A DNA stretch of 64,000 bases from NCBI GenBank assembly GCA_947589285.1, contig CANPZV010000004.1, positions 1 through 64,000 on the forward strand, in the 5' to 3' direction. Shown piece by piece: positions 52,460 through 62,268 of this stretch (position 1 is the first letter of the stretch; every line of letters starts with the position of its first letter). The position numbers and the translations under genes were made by a program. The stretch comes from an uncultured Clostridia bacterium. GTDB lineage: Bacteria; Bacillota; Clostridia; Christensenellales; Borkfalkiaceae. The notes beneath the pieces were generated by a model. It worked only from the letters and a program-made list of their open reading frames with translations. It did not search any database and had not been told where the DNA came from.

Positions 52460-55011
52460 TTCAGTTTCTCCTTCCACTCTGCGATGAGCGCGAGTGCCTG
52501 CATGGGCGTGAGCATATCGACGTCGAGGCCGCCAAGTTCTTCCATGAGATCGAGCGTCCTTTCGTCCTCCGCGGGAGGCTCCTCGGCGGGAACGGTGCGG
52601 ACCTCCTGCTTTTCGAGGGACCTCAAAATGGCCTTCGCGCGGGTGGTCACGGCCTCGGGCACACCCGCAAGCGCGGCGACTTCCACGCCGAAGGAGCGGG
52701 ACGCCCCGCCGCGCACGATCTTCCGCAGGAACACGATGCTCCCCGCGATCTCCCGCACGCTGATCTTATAATTCTTAACGCCGTCGAGCTTCCCCTCCAG
52801 CTCGGTGAGTTCGTGGTAATGGGTCGCAAAGAGGGTCTTGGCGCGGATGTTCTGCGTCAGATATTCGATGACCGCCCACGCGATCGAAAGTCCGTCGAAT
52901 GTACTCGTTCCCCGCCCGACTTCATCGAGAATGAGGAGGCTCTGCGGCGTCGCATTCCGCAGGATGTTGGCGACTTCGGTCATCTCCACCATGAAGGTGC
53001 TGCGGTCGGAGATCAGATTGTCGCTCGCGCCGATGCGGGTGAAGATCCTGTCCGTGAGCGGAATGACCGCCCTCTTTGCGGGTACGAAACACCCGATGTG
53101 CGCCATGTAGACGATGAGGGCGTTCTGCCTCAAATAGGTGCTTTTCCCCGCCATGTTGGGGCCTGTCAGGATCATCGTGCGGTTTTCGTTCCCGTCGAGC
53201 ATGCAATCGTTGGGGACAAACCTCTCCCGCGAGATCGCCTCGACGACGGGGTGCCGCCCCTCTTCGATCTCGAGAGGCCCCTCCTCCGTGATCTGCGGGC
53301 GAGTGTACTTGTTCTCCTTGGCGACGGTCGCAAAGGAGACGAGAACGTCAAGCTCGGCGATCGCCTCCGCGATCTTGCGGAACACGGCGATGTTGCGCTC
53401 TAAGATCTCAAGGAGCGCGGTATAGAGATGTTCTTCGAGGCGTTGCGCCTGATCGTCGCTGCCGAGGATCTTCGCCTCAAGCTCCTTGAGTTCTTCGCTC
53501 GTGTAGCGTTCGCCCGTGGTCAGCGTCTGTTTCCGCGTGTAGGAATAGGGCACGCGGTCCTTGAAGCTGTTGCTGACTTCGATATAGTACCCGAATACTC
53601 GGTTATAGCCCACTTTGAGGGTCCTGATCCCCGTCCTTTCGCGCTCCCTCGTCTCAAGTTCGGTGAGGAGGGCCTTGCTCCTCGTCTTGACGTCGCGGAG
53701 GGAGTCGAGCTGGTCATTGTACCCTTCCCTGATATACCCCCCCTCGCGCAGGGTCGTCGCCGCGGGCGAGATCGCGCCGTCGATGAGGGCGCAGACCTCC
53801 CTCGTGTCCGCCAAACGCCCCGCAATGGAGCATAACAGCCCCGATTTGAAGCCCGAGAGCTGGAATTTGATGTTGGGAATGATGGAGAGGGACGCGGAGA
53901 GCGCGAGACAGTCCCTCGGCTGGAGGTTGCCGTTGGAGATGCGCCCCGTGAGGCGTTCGATGTCCCGCATTCCGCCGAGCATATCCGTAAGCCCCATGCG
54001 GACGACGCCCGCCCGAAACAGCTCATCGACCGCGTCGAGGCGCATGTTGATCCTGCCGATATTTTTCAGAGGATCGAGGAGAATGGACGCGAGCTTTCTT
54101 CCCCCCATCGCCGTCTCCGTCCTGTCGAGGAGCCACAAAAGGGACCCGTACTTTTTCCCCTCGGCGTTGTTCCGCAGGATCTCAAGGTTGCGGAGCGCGG
54201 CGGGGTCGAGAGACATGGAATCCGATCCGTCGGCAAAGCGGAGGGCGTTGATGTTTTTGAGGGCGTGTTTCTGCGTCTCGAGAAGGTAGGCGATGACGGC
54301 TCCCGCTGCGATCGCGGCTCCCTCGCGGCCATTCAGCCCCAAAGCGTCAAGGGAGGCCACGGAAAATTGCTCTTTCAAGTTCTTTTCCGCGCTCGCGAGG
54401 TGGAAGGCATAGGGAAGATAGCAGGAGATCGGCGGGATCGCCCCCCGTGCGATCTCCCCGCAGTCCTTGGTCTCAAAGAGGAAATCGTCGTTGCAGATGA
54501 TCTCGGCGACGGAGAGGTTGACAAGCATGGAGAGGCACTTCTCCGCGCTCTCAAGCTCCGTACAGCAGAAGTCCCCCGTCGTGATGTCCGCCCACGCCAG
54601 CGCGTATTTTCCGTTCTTTTTGTAGGCGCAGGCGATGTAGTTGTTTTTCTTTTCGTCGAGGAGGCTCTCCTCGGTCACGGTGCCCGCCGTGACGACGCGG
54701 ATGACGTCGCGATCGACCATGCCCTTGGACGCCTTTGGGTCGGAGAGCTGTTCGCAGATGGCGACCTTCTCCCCCGCGTCGACGAGCTTCTGGATATAGG
54801 CGTCAACGGCGTGATAGGGAACGCCGCACATGGGCGCGCGCTCCTGCATGCCGCAGTCCCGACCCGTCAAGGTCAGGTCGAGGATCTTGCTCGCCTTTTC
54901 GGCGTCCCCGAAGAACATCTCATAGAAATCGCCGAGACGATAAAAGACAAGGCAGTCGGGATGGGCCGCTTTGATCTTCTTCCAGTGTTCCATCATCGGT
55001 GAAAGACCCAT
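52456..55011 (-). CDS. mutS: DNA mismatch repair protein MutS
   Basis: An 851-residue mismatch sensor of usual length. The mismatch-binding GDFYEMF is at residues 27-33, the Walker A TGPNMAGKSTYLRQ near 610, and the Walker B region LLILDEVGRGTSTFDG near 685. The C-terminal helix-turn-helix dimer region and tail follow. It overlaps mutL and is 13 bases after miaB. Confidence 0.98.
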   Translation of the reverse strand: MGLSPMMEHWKKIKAAHPDCLVFYRLGDFYEMFFGDAEKASKILDLTLTGRDCGMQERAPMCGVPYHAVDAYIQKLVDAGEKVAICEQLSDPKASKGMVDRDVIRVVTAGTVTEESLLDEKKNNYIACAYKKNGKYALAWADITTGDFCCTELESAEKCLSMLVNLSVAEIICNDDFLFETKDCGEIARGAIPPISCYLPYAFHLASAEKNLKEQFSVASLDALGLNGREGAAIAAGAVIAYLLETQKHALKNINALRFADGSDSMSLDPAALRNLEILRNNAEGKKYGSLLWLLDRTETAMGGRKLASILLDPLKNIGRINMRLDAVDELFRAGVVRMGLTDMLGGMRDIERLTGRISNGNLQPRDCLALSASLSIIPNIKFQLSGFKSGLLCSIAGRLADTREVCALIDGAISPAATTLREGGYIREGYNDQLDSLRDVKTRSKALLTELETRERERTGIRTLKVGYNRVFGYYIEVSNSFKDRVPYSYTRKQTLTTGERYTSEELKELEAKILGSDDQAQRLEEHLYTALLEILERNIAVFRKIAEAIAELDVLVSFATVAKENKYTRPQITEEGPLEIEEGRHPVVEAISRERFVPNDCMLDGNENRTMILTGPNMAGKSTYLRQNALIVYMAHIGCFVPAKRAVIPLTDRIFTRIGASDNLISDRSTFMVEMTEVANILRNATPQSLLILDEVGRGTSTFDGLSIAWAVIEYLTQNIRAKTLFATHYHELTELEGKLDGVKNYKISVREIAGSIVFLRKIVRGGASRSFGVEVAALAGVPEAVTTRAKAILRSLEKQEVRTVPAEEPPAEDERTLDLMEELGGLDVDMLTPMQALALIAEWKEKLK

Positions 55012-55024
55012 GTTTTTTCCTCCG

Positions 55025-56329
55025 TTACTCTATGCTTCCGTACAGGGAGATGCCGTTTGCACGCTCCACTTTGAGCGTGACGAATTCCCCGATGCGATCT
55101 TTTTCGCTTGCAAAATACCCCATTCTGCCGTACTCGTCCCTGCCGAGGTAGAGCTTTTTCTTCCCGTCAAAGCCCTCGCAGAGGATCTCGCACGACTTTC
55201 CGACGTAGCCCGCACTGATCGTGCGGGTCTGCTCGTTGACGGCCTCGATGAGGCGGGAGAGCCTGTCCTTTGCGACTTCCTCCTCTACCTGCCCCTCCAT
55301 TGCGGCGGCCTTCGTCCCCGTCCGCGGCGAATAGATGAACATGAATGCCGAAGAAAAACCCGCCTCCTTCACGAGGGAGAGCGTGTCCCGGAAGTCCTCC
55401 TCCGTCTCGGTGGGAAAGCCGACGATGATGTCCGTCGTCACGGCGCAATCGGGGATCTCGCGGCGCAGCATCGCGATCTCGGAGAGGTACTTCTCCCGCG
55501 TGTAGCGTCTGTTCATGAGGGAAAGAATGCGGTCGGACCCCGACTGCACGGGCAGATGAATGGCATTGCAGATCTTTTTATGCCTCTTGACGACTGCCAC
55601 AAGTTCCTCTGAAAAATCCTTGGGGTGGGAAGTCATGAAGCGGAGGCGGAAATCCCCATCGACGCTCCCGCATCTGTCGAGGAGCGCAGGGAACGTCGTG
55701 CCGTCCTCCCCGCGGTAGGAATTGACGTTCTGCCCAAGGAGAGTGATCTCCTTATAGCCCTCCGCCGCGAGCGACCGAACTTCGGAGACAACGTCGTCCG
55801 CGCTCCGCGAACGCTCCCGCCCGCGCACATAGGGCACGATGCAGTAGGAGCAGAAGTTGTTGCAGCCGTACATGATGTTGACCCATGCCCCGGGGTAGCC
55901 CGTGCGCACGGGGACGATGCCATCCTCCGTCTCCCCCCTCTCCTCTTTGAGGGAAAAGACGCGCTTCTTCTGCGCCCTCTTTCTGTCGATGAGGTCGCCG
56001 AGTTCGCCCAGATTGTGCGTCCCGAAGAGGATATCGACGAAGGGAAACTTCTGCCTGATCAGCTCCGCCTTGCCCTTCTCCTGCGCCATACAGCCGCCGA
56101 CGGCAATGATGAGGTCCTTTTTCTCCCGTTTGCGCCGTTTGAGTGCGCCGATGTTGCCGAAGGCGTGGTTTTCGGCATTCTCGCGGATGCAACAGGTATT
56201 AAAGACGATGATGTCGGCTTCGTCGATGTCCCCCTCCTCGGTGTATCCCTTGTCGCGGAGGATGCCCGCGATCTTCTCCGATTCGTGCAGGTTCATCTGA
56301 CAGCCGTAGGTGACGATGTGATATTTCAT
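55025..56329 (-). CDS. miaB: tRNA-2-methylthio-N6-dimethylallyladenosine synthase
   Basis: A 434-residue radical-SAM methylthiotransferase that modifies the i6A37 made by MiaA. The N-terminal UPF0004 cluster cysteines (YGCQMN, NTCCIRENA, GGCMAQ) and the radical-SAM CNNFCSYCIVPYVRG are intact, and a C-terminal TRAM domain follows. The ATG at 56329 overlaps cobB by four bases; the longer track ORF has no support. MiaB and MiaA flank mutS-mutL in one operon, as in many Clostridia. Confidence 0.97.
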   Translation of the reverse strand: MKYHIVTYGCQMNLHESEKIAGILRDKGYTEEGDIDEADIIVFNTCCIRENAENHAFGNIGALKRRKREKKDLIIAVGGCMAQEKGKAELIRQKFPFVDILFGTHNLGELGDLIDRKRAQKKRVFSLKEERGETEDGIVPVRTGYPGAWVNIMYGCNNFCSYCIVPYVRGRERSRSADDVVSEVRSLAAEGYKEITLLGQNVNSYRGEDGTTFPALLDRCGSVDGDFRLRFMTSHPKDFSEELVAVVKRHKKICNAIHLPVQSGSDRILSLMNRRYTREKYLSEIAMLRREIPDCAVTTDIIVGFPTETEEDFRDTLSLVKEAGFSSAFMFIYSPRTGTKAAAMEGQVEEEVAKDRLSRLIEAVNEQTRTISAGYVGKSCEILCEGFDGKKKLYLGRDEYGRMGYFASEKDRIGEFVTLKVERANGISLYGSIE

Positions 56330-57036
56330 ACTTTGATTTCCGAAAGGATCTGGCCGACCTTGCCGTGCAGGACGAGGTCGCACTGACTGTCGAGCGGGGT
56401 GGGGTCGCGGTTGATGAGAACGAGAGACTTCCCCCTGAAATAGCTCACAAAGCCCGCCGCGGGGTAGACGGTGAGCGACGTCCCCGCAACGATGAGCGTA
56501 TCTGCCGCGGCAATGGAGAGGACGGCCCCCTCCACGGTGTCCCCGTCAAGGGGTTCGCCGTACAGGACGACATTGGGCTTGATGAGGCCGCCGCAATCGC
56601 AGTGAGGGACCCCCTTCGCCGCCGCGATCTGTTCCGCCGTATAGGTCTTTCCGCATTTCAGGCAGGTGTTCCTGTGGACGGAGCCGTGGAGTTCATAGAC
56701 CTTTTTGCTCCCCGCCTTTTGATGGAGGCCGTCGATGTTCTGTGTGACGACGGAGAGAAGTTTGCCCTTCTCTTCAAGTTCGGCGAGCTTTTTATGCGCC
56801 GCGTTCGGCTCCGCCCAAAGGGGAAGCATCTTGTCGCGGTAGAACTTGAAGAACTCCTCCGTGTGCGAAAAGAACCAATCGTGCGAGAGCATCGTCTCGG
56901 GCGAAACGGTGTATTTTTGGCGGTAAAGCCCGTCCTCGGAGCGGAAATCGGGGATCCCGCTCTCCGTGGACACCCCCGCCCCGCCGAAAAAGACGATCCT
57001 TTGGCTCTCGTCAATGATCTGCTGTAATGTTTTCAT
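56326..57036 (-). CDS. cobB: NAD-dependent protein deacylase, Sir2 family
   Basis: A 236-residue sirtuin. The NAD-binding GGAGVSTESGIPDFRS, the catalytic TQNIDGLHQKAGS and ELHGSVHRNTC, and the zinc cysteines (CLKC and CDCG) are present. It would remove acyl groups from lysines at the cost of NAD. No ribosome site precedes the ATG. A TTGAAA-N17-TATAAT promoter predicts a leader of about two bases. It is the first gene of the six-gene cobB-miaB-mutS-mutL-miaA-ynbB operon. Confidence 0.96.
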   Translation of the reverse strand: MKTLQQIIDESQRIVFFGGAGVSTESGIPDFRSEDGLYRQKYTVSPETMLSHDWFFSHTEEFFKFYRDKMLPLWAEPNAAHKKLAELEEKGKLLSVVTQNIDGLHQKAGSKKVYELHGSVHRNTCLKCGKTYTAEQIAAAKGVPHCDCGGLIKPNVVLYGEPLDGDTVEGAVLSIAAADTLIVAGTSLTVYPAAGFVSYFRGKSLVLINRDPTPLDSQCDLVLHGKVGQILSEIKV

Positions 57037-57044
57037 ACAGAGTA

Positions 57045-57073
57045 ATTATAACATAAAGCAAATGTTTTTTCAA
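57045..57073 (-). promoter_or_regulatory. Promoter of the cobB operon, near-leaderless geometry
   Basis: On the minus strand, TTGAAA (57068-57073), 17 bases, TATAAT (57045-57050). The predicted start site is two bases before the ATG at 57036. Confidence 0.8.
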
Positions 57074-57118
57074 TCATCTTTTTGCAGAAAATCGCAAGTT
57101 GAAGCCAAAAAGGTATTT

Positions 57119-57148
57119 TTGCTTAATTTTTGCGCACTCACACATACT
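57119..57148 (+). promoter_or_regulatory. Possible promoter of the class A PBP gene
   Basis: TTGCTT (57119-57124), 18 bases, CATACT (57143-57148). The predicted start is one base before the ATG at 57156. An alternative pair, TTGAAG-N18-TTAATT, lies further upstream. Confidence 0.4.
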
Positions 57149-57155
57149 GTCACGG

Positions 57156-59336
57156 ATGAAAAAAGTACTCATTGCGATCTTCATTCCGCTCGGCATTCTT
57201 GCCGTATTGCTGCTCGGCGGGATCTTTTGGTATTTGGGCGCGACGGCGGGCGTAGAGCTTGACGGCGAGAAGCTGAACCTCTCCACCGCATGCGTCAGGG
57301 TCTATGACGGAGAGGGCAAGCAAGTGGAGTCGGCGATGAGGAGAAGCGTCTCCTTGGACGATCTGCCCGCGCACGTCCCGCAGGCGTTCGTCGCCGTCGA
57401 GGACAAACGCTTCTATACCCACCACGGCCTCGACTATCGGCGCATCGGCGGGGCGATCCTCAAAAATATCCGCACGTTCTCCTTCCGCGAGGGAGCGTCC
57501 ACGATCTCCCAACAGCTCATCAAAAACACCCACCTCACGAGCGAAAAGACGATCGACCGAAAATTGAAGGAAGTCAAGCTGACGCGGCAGCTCGAAAGGC
57601 GGTATTCCAAGGATCAGATCATCGAACTCTACCTCAATTCCATCTACTTCGGGCACGACGTGTTCGGCGTTGCGGCGGCGTCCGACTTTTACTTCGGAAA
57701 AGAGGCGGAAGAGCTTACCCCCGCCGAGAGCGCGATGCTCGCCGCCCTCGTCCGCTCCCCCAACCGCTACTCCCCCTTCCGCAACGCGGAGGCCTGCCTC
57801 TCCCGCCGCAACTTTGTGCTGAACCTCATGAATGAGCAGGGATTTTTGGACGGCGAAGCCTATCAAGAGGCCGTCCAAGTGCCCCTCCCCGCCCTTCCCT
57901 CCAAGACAAAGGGCGGCGACAGCTATCTCTCCCTCGTCTTTGATGAACTTGCGGAGATCTTCCCCGAAGCCGACGAAGGAGACTTCGGCTCGATCCGCAT
58001 CTACACCTTTCTCGACAGGACCTTGCAGAACGAACTCGAAAGCGTGCGGGCGGATTCGGACGTCTGCGCACTCGTGCGGGACAACAGGACGAACGGCGTC
58101 AAGGCGTTCTATTCCACCTGCGGCGTGCTGAAACGGCTCCCCGCCTCCACCTTAAAGCCCCTCCTCGTCTACGGCCCCGCGATCGAGGAGGACCTCATCT
58201 GCCCCGCGACGCCAATTTTGGACGAGAGGACGGATTTTTCGGGTTATTCTCCCGATGACGCGGGCGGCGCGAGCGGGAAATACATGAGCGCGCGGTACGC
58301 CCTCTCCCACAGCGTCAACATTCCCGCCGTCAAGATCTTGAACGCCATGGGCTGCGAGCGGGCCACGGCCTATCTCGACAGAATGGGACTGCACATCGAC
58401 AGGGAGGATTGGTCCCTCGCCCTCGCCTTGGGCGGAATGAGGGAGGGCTTTTCGCTCCCCGCGCTTGCCGACGGGTACGCCGTCCTCGCAAACCGCGGAA
58501 ATTACGCCCCCTCAAAGGTCATCTCCCGCATCGAAAACGACAAGGGGAAGGTCATCTATGAGTATCGGCCGCGGGAGACGAGAGTGTTTTCGGAGGAGAC
58601 GAGCTACCTTGTGAGCGACATGCTGAAAACCGCCGTCAAGGAGGGCACGGCGAAAAAGCTCAAAAATCTCCCCTACGACGTCTGCGCAAAGACGGGCACC
58701 GCCGAGGGCAAAACGGGCAACACGGACGCCTACACGATCGCATATACCTCGGAGGACGCCGTGGCGGTCTGGCTCGGCAACAGGGACAACTCCGAAATTA
58801 CGGCAAGCGGCGGAGGGCTTCCCGCAAACATCGCGCTCGACATTCTCAAAGCTGTCTATCGGACGCATGCGCCCGCCCCCTTTCCGCCCTGCGACGGCGT
58901 CGAGGAACTCAAAATCGACATGGAGGAGTACGAAACCAACCACAGGATCCTCCTCTCCGACCCCAATTCTCCCTTTCTGACGGACAGAAAGGAACTGTTC
59001 AAAAAAAGTACCGCGCCCACAGAGATGAGTACGCGATATTCCCTTCCTAAGATCGAAATGCCGACGATTTCGGTCACAAATGGGACCGTAAACATAGTAC
59101 TATGTCAGACAGAGTACTATGATTATGTGATAAAAAGAGAAAATCGCGGCGTCGAAACCACGATCTACAGCGGAAAATATCAGAAGTGCATCAGCGACAG
59201 TTCGGTAAAGCAGGGAGAAAGCTACCGTTACAGCGTGACCCCCGTCTATAAAAATATCGAGGGAGAGACGATCTTTCTCCCCCTCGTTCGGATCAGTTCC
59301 TCCCCTCTTCTTCCCGACGAATGGTGGAACGATTAA
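57156..59336 (+). CDS. Class A penicillin-binding protein
   Basis: A 726-residue bifunctional peptidoglycan synthase. After an N-terminal transmembrane helix comes a GT51 glycosyltransferase (VAVEDKRFYTHHGLD, GASTISQQLIKN, KLKEVKLTRQLERRYSKDQIIELYLNSIYFG). The transpeptidase follows with SxxK in ASTLKP, SxN in SHSVNI and CAKTGTAEG. A C-terminal beta domain (about residues 640-726) lies past the usual core. There is no ribosome site before the ATG. Copy E of the dispersed repeat (59087-59130) sits in the C-terminal domain and encodes NIVLCQTEYYDY; the last 250 bases are relatively AT-rich. It ends overlapping thiI by four bases, tail to tail. Confidence 0.95.
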   Translation: MKKVLIAIFIPLGILAVLLLGGIFWYLGATAGVELDGEKLNLSTACVRVYDGEGKQVESAMRRSVSLDDLPAHVPQAFVAVEDKRFYTHHGLDYRRIGGAILKNIRTFSFREGASTISQQLIKNTHLTSEKTIDRKLKEVKLTRQLERRYSKDQIIELYLNSIYFGHDVFGVAAASDFYFGKEAEELTPAESAMLAALVRSPNRYSPFRNAEACLSRRNFVLNLMNEQGFLDGEAYQEAVQVPLPALPSKTKGGDSYLSLVFDELAEIFPEADEGDFGSIRIYTFLDRTLQNELESVRADSDVCALVRDNRTNGVKAFYSTCGVLKRLPASTLKPLLVYGPAIEEDLICPATPILDERTDFSGYSPDDAGGASGKYMSARYALSHSVNIPAVKILNAMGCERATAYLDRMGLHIDREDWSLALALGGMREGFSLPALADGYAVLANRGNYAPSKVISRIENDKGKVIYEYRPRETRVFSEETSYLVSDMLKTAVKEGTAKKLKNLPYDVCAKTGTAEGKTGNTDAYTIAYTSEDAVAVWLGNRDNSEITASGGGLPANIALDILKAVYRTHAPAPFPPCDGVEELKIDMEEYETNHRILLSDPNSPFLTDRKELFKKSTAPTEMSTRYSLPKIEMPTISVTNGTVNIVLCQTEYYDYVIKRENRGVETTIYSGKYQKCISDSSVKQGESYRYSVTPVYKNIEGETIFLPLVRISSSPLLPDEWWND
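59087..59130 (-). repeat. Dispersed palindromic repeat, copy E with doubled core (inside the PBP gene)
   Basis: Read on the minus strand, GTCTGACATAGTACTATG matches copy D. A second core (CATAGTACTCTG) lies directly beside it, so the copy has two cores 20 bases apart. ACATAGTACTATGT is a perfect 14-bp palindrome. Confidence 0.78.
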
Positions 59337-60484
59337 AATCTTATGATCTCCCGCGTCAAAAGTGCCTCCTCGACGAGGGCGTCAACATCGAGCTTCTTCT
59401 CCTCTTCCTCGATGAAGGAGAGCTTCGGCCTGATGGCGGGAAAATCGGGCAAGAACACGGTACAGCAGTCCTCGTAGGGAAGCGTTGACGTCTCAAATGT
59501 GCCGATCTTCTTTGCGAGAGCGACGATGTCCTCCTTGTCGAAGCCAATGAGCGGGCGCAGGACGGGAAGGCTCACGACGGCGTTGGACGACGTTAGCCCC
59601 TCGAGCGTCTGGCTCGCGACCTGCCCGAGGCTCTCCCCCGTCACAAGGCACCCCGCCCCGACATGGGCGGCGACGCGCTCGGCAATGCGGAACATGAAGC
59701 GGCGAAGCAGGGTCACATTGAGTTCGGCGGCGCAGTTTTTGTGGATCTCCTCCTGAATGTGCGTGACGCTCACCGTCGTGATCCGCGTGACGAGCGTATA
59801 GTCGGAGATGATCTTCGCAAGTGTCACGACCTTCTCCTTGGCCGCCTCGTTCGTGTAAGGATAGCTATGGAAGTGCAAAAGTTCGACCGTCATCCCCCGC
59901 TTTGCCATCATGTACCCCGCAACGGGCGAATCGATCCCGCCCGAGATGAGCAGAAGTCCCCTCCCCGCCGTGGAGACGGGCATTCCATGGACGCCGTTGC
60001 AAAACATGCCGAACACGAGGGCCTTCCCTCCCTCGCGGACGTCGATATAGACGGTGTGTTGAGGGGTGTGAACGTCCACTTTCAGGGCGGCGTTTGCGTC
60101 GAGGAGCCGCCCGCCGATACGCGCACTGATCTCCATGGAGGTGAGCGGGTAGTGCTTGTCCCCGCGGTGCGTCTCGACCTTGAACGTCCCGCTCTGCGGC
60201 GCGACCTCTTTTACGGCCTCGAAGATGCTGTCCTCGTCGCTTGCGACAAGGAGGCCGAGCGAATAGGAATGCACGCCGAACACCTTGGAGACGCGCCCCA
60301 TGATCTCGTACGTCCTCTCTTCATCGAAGGCGGCGACGAGATATCGCCCGCTCGTGCGGTGGATCTCATGGCGGATCCCCTTTAATGCCTTTTCAAGATT
60401 GTTGGCAAAGACCCGCTCGAAATACCCGCGGTTCTTTCCCTTCAAATGGATCTCCGCATAGCGGATGATGATGACTTTTTCCAT
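59333..60484 (-). CDS. thiI: tRNA 4-thiouridine synthase ThiI
   Basis: A 383-residue enzyme that adenylates and thiolates U8 of tRNA. It carries an N-terminal ferredoxin-like/THUMP region, then the PP-loop LLLISGGIDSPVAGYMM. There is no C-terminal rhodanese domain, as in Bacillus, so sulphur must come from another donor. The cysteine desulfurase gene 25 bases upstream is the probable partner. The ATG at 60484 has an AAGGA site. The stop overlaps the PBP stop in a convergent arrangement. Confidence 0.96.
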   Translation of the reverse strand: MEKVIIIRYAEIHLKGKNRGYFERVFANNLEKALKGIRHEIHRTSGRYLVAAFDEERTYEIMGRVSKVFGVHSYSLGLLVASDEDSIFEAVKEVAPQSGTFKVETHRGDKHYPLTSMEISARIGGRLLDANAALKVDVHTPQHTVYIDVREGGKALVFGMFCNGVHGMPVSTAGRGLLLISGGIDSPVAGYMMAKRGMTVELLHFHSYPYTNEAAKEKVVTLAKIISDYTLVTRITTVSVTHIQEEIHKNCAAELNVTLLRRFMFRIAERVAAHVGAGCLVTGESLGQVASQTLEGLTSSNAVVSLPVLRPLIGFDKEDIVALAKKIGTFETSTLPYEDCCTVFLPDFPAIRPKLSFIEEEEKKLDVDALVEEALLTREIIRF

Positions 60485-60509
60485 AAGCATTCCTTATATT
60501 TCTCCGCGG

Positions 60510-61643
60510 CTATGCGCGGGACGCTAAGACGGTATTTTGATACTCTCTTGCGGTAGCGTTCAGGATCTCTATCGCCTCGCCGATCTCTTCCTCCGTCGTC
60601 GCGGGGGAAAAACTCATGCGGATCACGCCGTCGAGGACGCGCTCGCCGTACCCGCACGCCGTGATGACGCGGCTGAAACGGTTCTTCGAGGAACACGCAC
60701 TGCCCGTGCCGACGCAGAGGCCCCTGTCCCAGAGCATGCGCTGTAACACTTCGCCCCGCATCCCCTCGGCGGAGACCGTCAGAATGTACGGCGAACCGTT
60801 TTCGGGAGAAATGCGGGTAAAGACGTCCCGATCGAGGCCCGCAAAGAGCTTCTCGCGGTACCTTTCCAACCGTTTGGCGTCCTCTCCGAGGGTTCGGAAT
60901 TTCAACTCGGCGGCATAGGCGAACACGGCGACGCCATAGGTGTTTTCCGTGCCGCTCCGAAGCCCGTTTTCCTGCCCGCCGCCGAAGATGTACGGCGTGA
61001 GGGAGAGATTTTTCCGCTTGAACAGCCCCCCCGTGCCCTTCAATCCGCCGATCTTGTGCGCACTGACCGCATAGAGATCGACCTCGGAGGGAATGGAAAA
61101 GGGAAGCTTGCCGAAGGCCTGCACGCCGTCGCTCATGAACACCGTGCGGGGATTTTTTTCTTTTACGGCCTTGGCGATCGCCGCAATGTCGTTGACCGCG
61201 CCCGTCTCGTTGTTGACGTGGACGACGGAGACGAGGGAAGTTTTCTCGTCCACGAGGGAGAGGACGCTCTCGGCCTTGACGCTTCCGTCCCGCTCTATGG
61301 GCGCGAAACGCGGCTCCACGCCCCTATTTTTCAGCTCCGTGAAGCTCGAAAAGACGGCCGCGTGTTCCCCAGCCGTCGTGACGGCGTTCCCCCGCTTCGC
61401 CGCGGAAAAGATCGCCTGATTGTCTGCCTCGCTCCCGCAGGAGGTGAAGATGAGGTCGAATCTGCCCGCCGCACCTGCCGCTTTGAGGAGGGAATCCCTC
61501 ATCTCGCCGAGTTTTTTGAATACGGCAAAGCCTCCGCCGTACTTGGCAGAGGGATTGAAGTACAGTTCCGTCGTAAATTCGGCCGCCCGCTTCAAGGCCT
61601 CGCCGTTGGGACGGGTCGTGGCGGCATTATCGAAGTAGATCAT
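60510..61643 (-). CDS. Cysteine desulfurase, NifS/IscS type
   Basis: A 377-residue PLP enzyme. The cofactor lysine is in AVSAHKIGGLKGTG, and the catalytic cysteine in CVGTGSACSSKNRFS, a short loop resembling NifS-like group I enzymes paired with ThiI. It starts MIYFDNAATTRP. It would transfer sulphur from cysteine to ThiI. Its start overlaps the 200-residue membrane gene by four bases. Confidence 0.95.
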   Translation of the reverse strand: MIYFDNAATTRPNGEALKRAAEFTTELYFNPSAKYGGGFAVFKKLGEMRDSLLKAAGAAGRFDLIFTSCGSEADNQAIFSAAKRGNAVTTAGEHAAVFSSFTELKNRGVEPRFAPIERDGSVKAESVLSLVDEKTSLVSVVHVNNETGAVNDIAAIAKAVKEKNPRTVFMSDGVQAFGKLPFSIPSEVDLYAVSAHKIGGLKGTGGLFKRKNLSLTPYIFGGGQENGLRSGTENTYGVAVFAYAAELKFRTLGEDAKRLERYREKLFAGLDRDVFTRISPENGSPYILTVSAEGMRGEVLQRMLWDRGLCVGTGSACSSKNRFSRVITACGYGERVLDGVIRMSFSPATTEEEIGEAIEILNATAREYQNTVLASRA

Positions 61644-62242
61644 CCTCTTTCAAACTTGTTGACGCCCGCGCTCTGCACGAGGTATTCGAGCAGCGTCTTT
61701 GTGCATTCGGCCACATAGACCGTCCTGTCGAGCGCGCCGCTGACGACGATATAGATCCACATCTTCCCGTCGGCGGGCGTCTTGTTGGGGGTGAGATAGC
61801 AGGGTTTATTGCGCAGCCCCCGCAGGACGTCCGCAAAGGACGCATTCTCGCAATAGCCGATCCTGAGGATAGACTGCGCGGTGATGACGGCGACCGACTT
61901 CCTCGATCTGCCGTTGAACACCTTGGTGACGCGGAGTTCATCCTCCACGAACGTGTAGTCGTAGCTCACGTTGAATCTCTTTTTGATGAACCAGAACAGG
62001 ACGCCCAAGCCCAAGAAGATTGCGATGAAGAGGATCCAGCTCACGAACGTAAAGATCTTGGCGTCGGAGGGGATCTCGGGGTCGGATGCGGTGGTCGGCA
62101 AAACAGCCGTCGAATAGAATGCGGTGACGCCCGCAACGGCAAAGCAAATGATGGAAAGGACCAAAAAGAGGGTGTAAATTTTGCTCTCTGCGTTGGCGCG
62201 GCTGCTCGACGCGCTCTCCTCATATAACCGATCGCGAAGCAT
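61640..62242 (-). CDS. Unknown 200-residue membrane protein
   Basis: I do not recognise the family. Two transmembrane helices (TLFLVLSIICFAVAGVTAFY and FTFVSWILFIAIFLGLGVLFWFI) are followed by a cytoplasmic beta-rich domain that resembles a bacterial PH-like fold (YDYTFVEDELRVTKVFNGRSRKSVAVI). A GGGAGG site precedes the ATG. It is next to another small membrane protein of similar layout. Confidence 0.75.
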   Translation of the reverse strand: MLRDRLYEESASSSRANAESKIYTLFLVLSIICFAVAGVTAFYSTAVLPTTASDPEIPSDAKIFTFVSWILFIAIFLGLGVLFWFIKKRFNVSYDYTFVEDELRVTKVFNGRSRKSVAVITAQSILRIGYCENASFADVLRGLRNKPCYLTPNKTPADGKMWIYIVVSGALDRTVYVAECTKTLLEYLVQSAGVNKFERG

Positions 62243-62268
62243 AAAAGGCCTCCCTTTGTAAGACTTTG

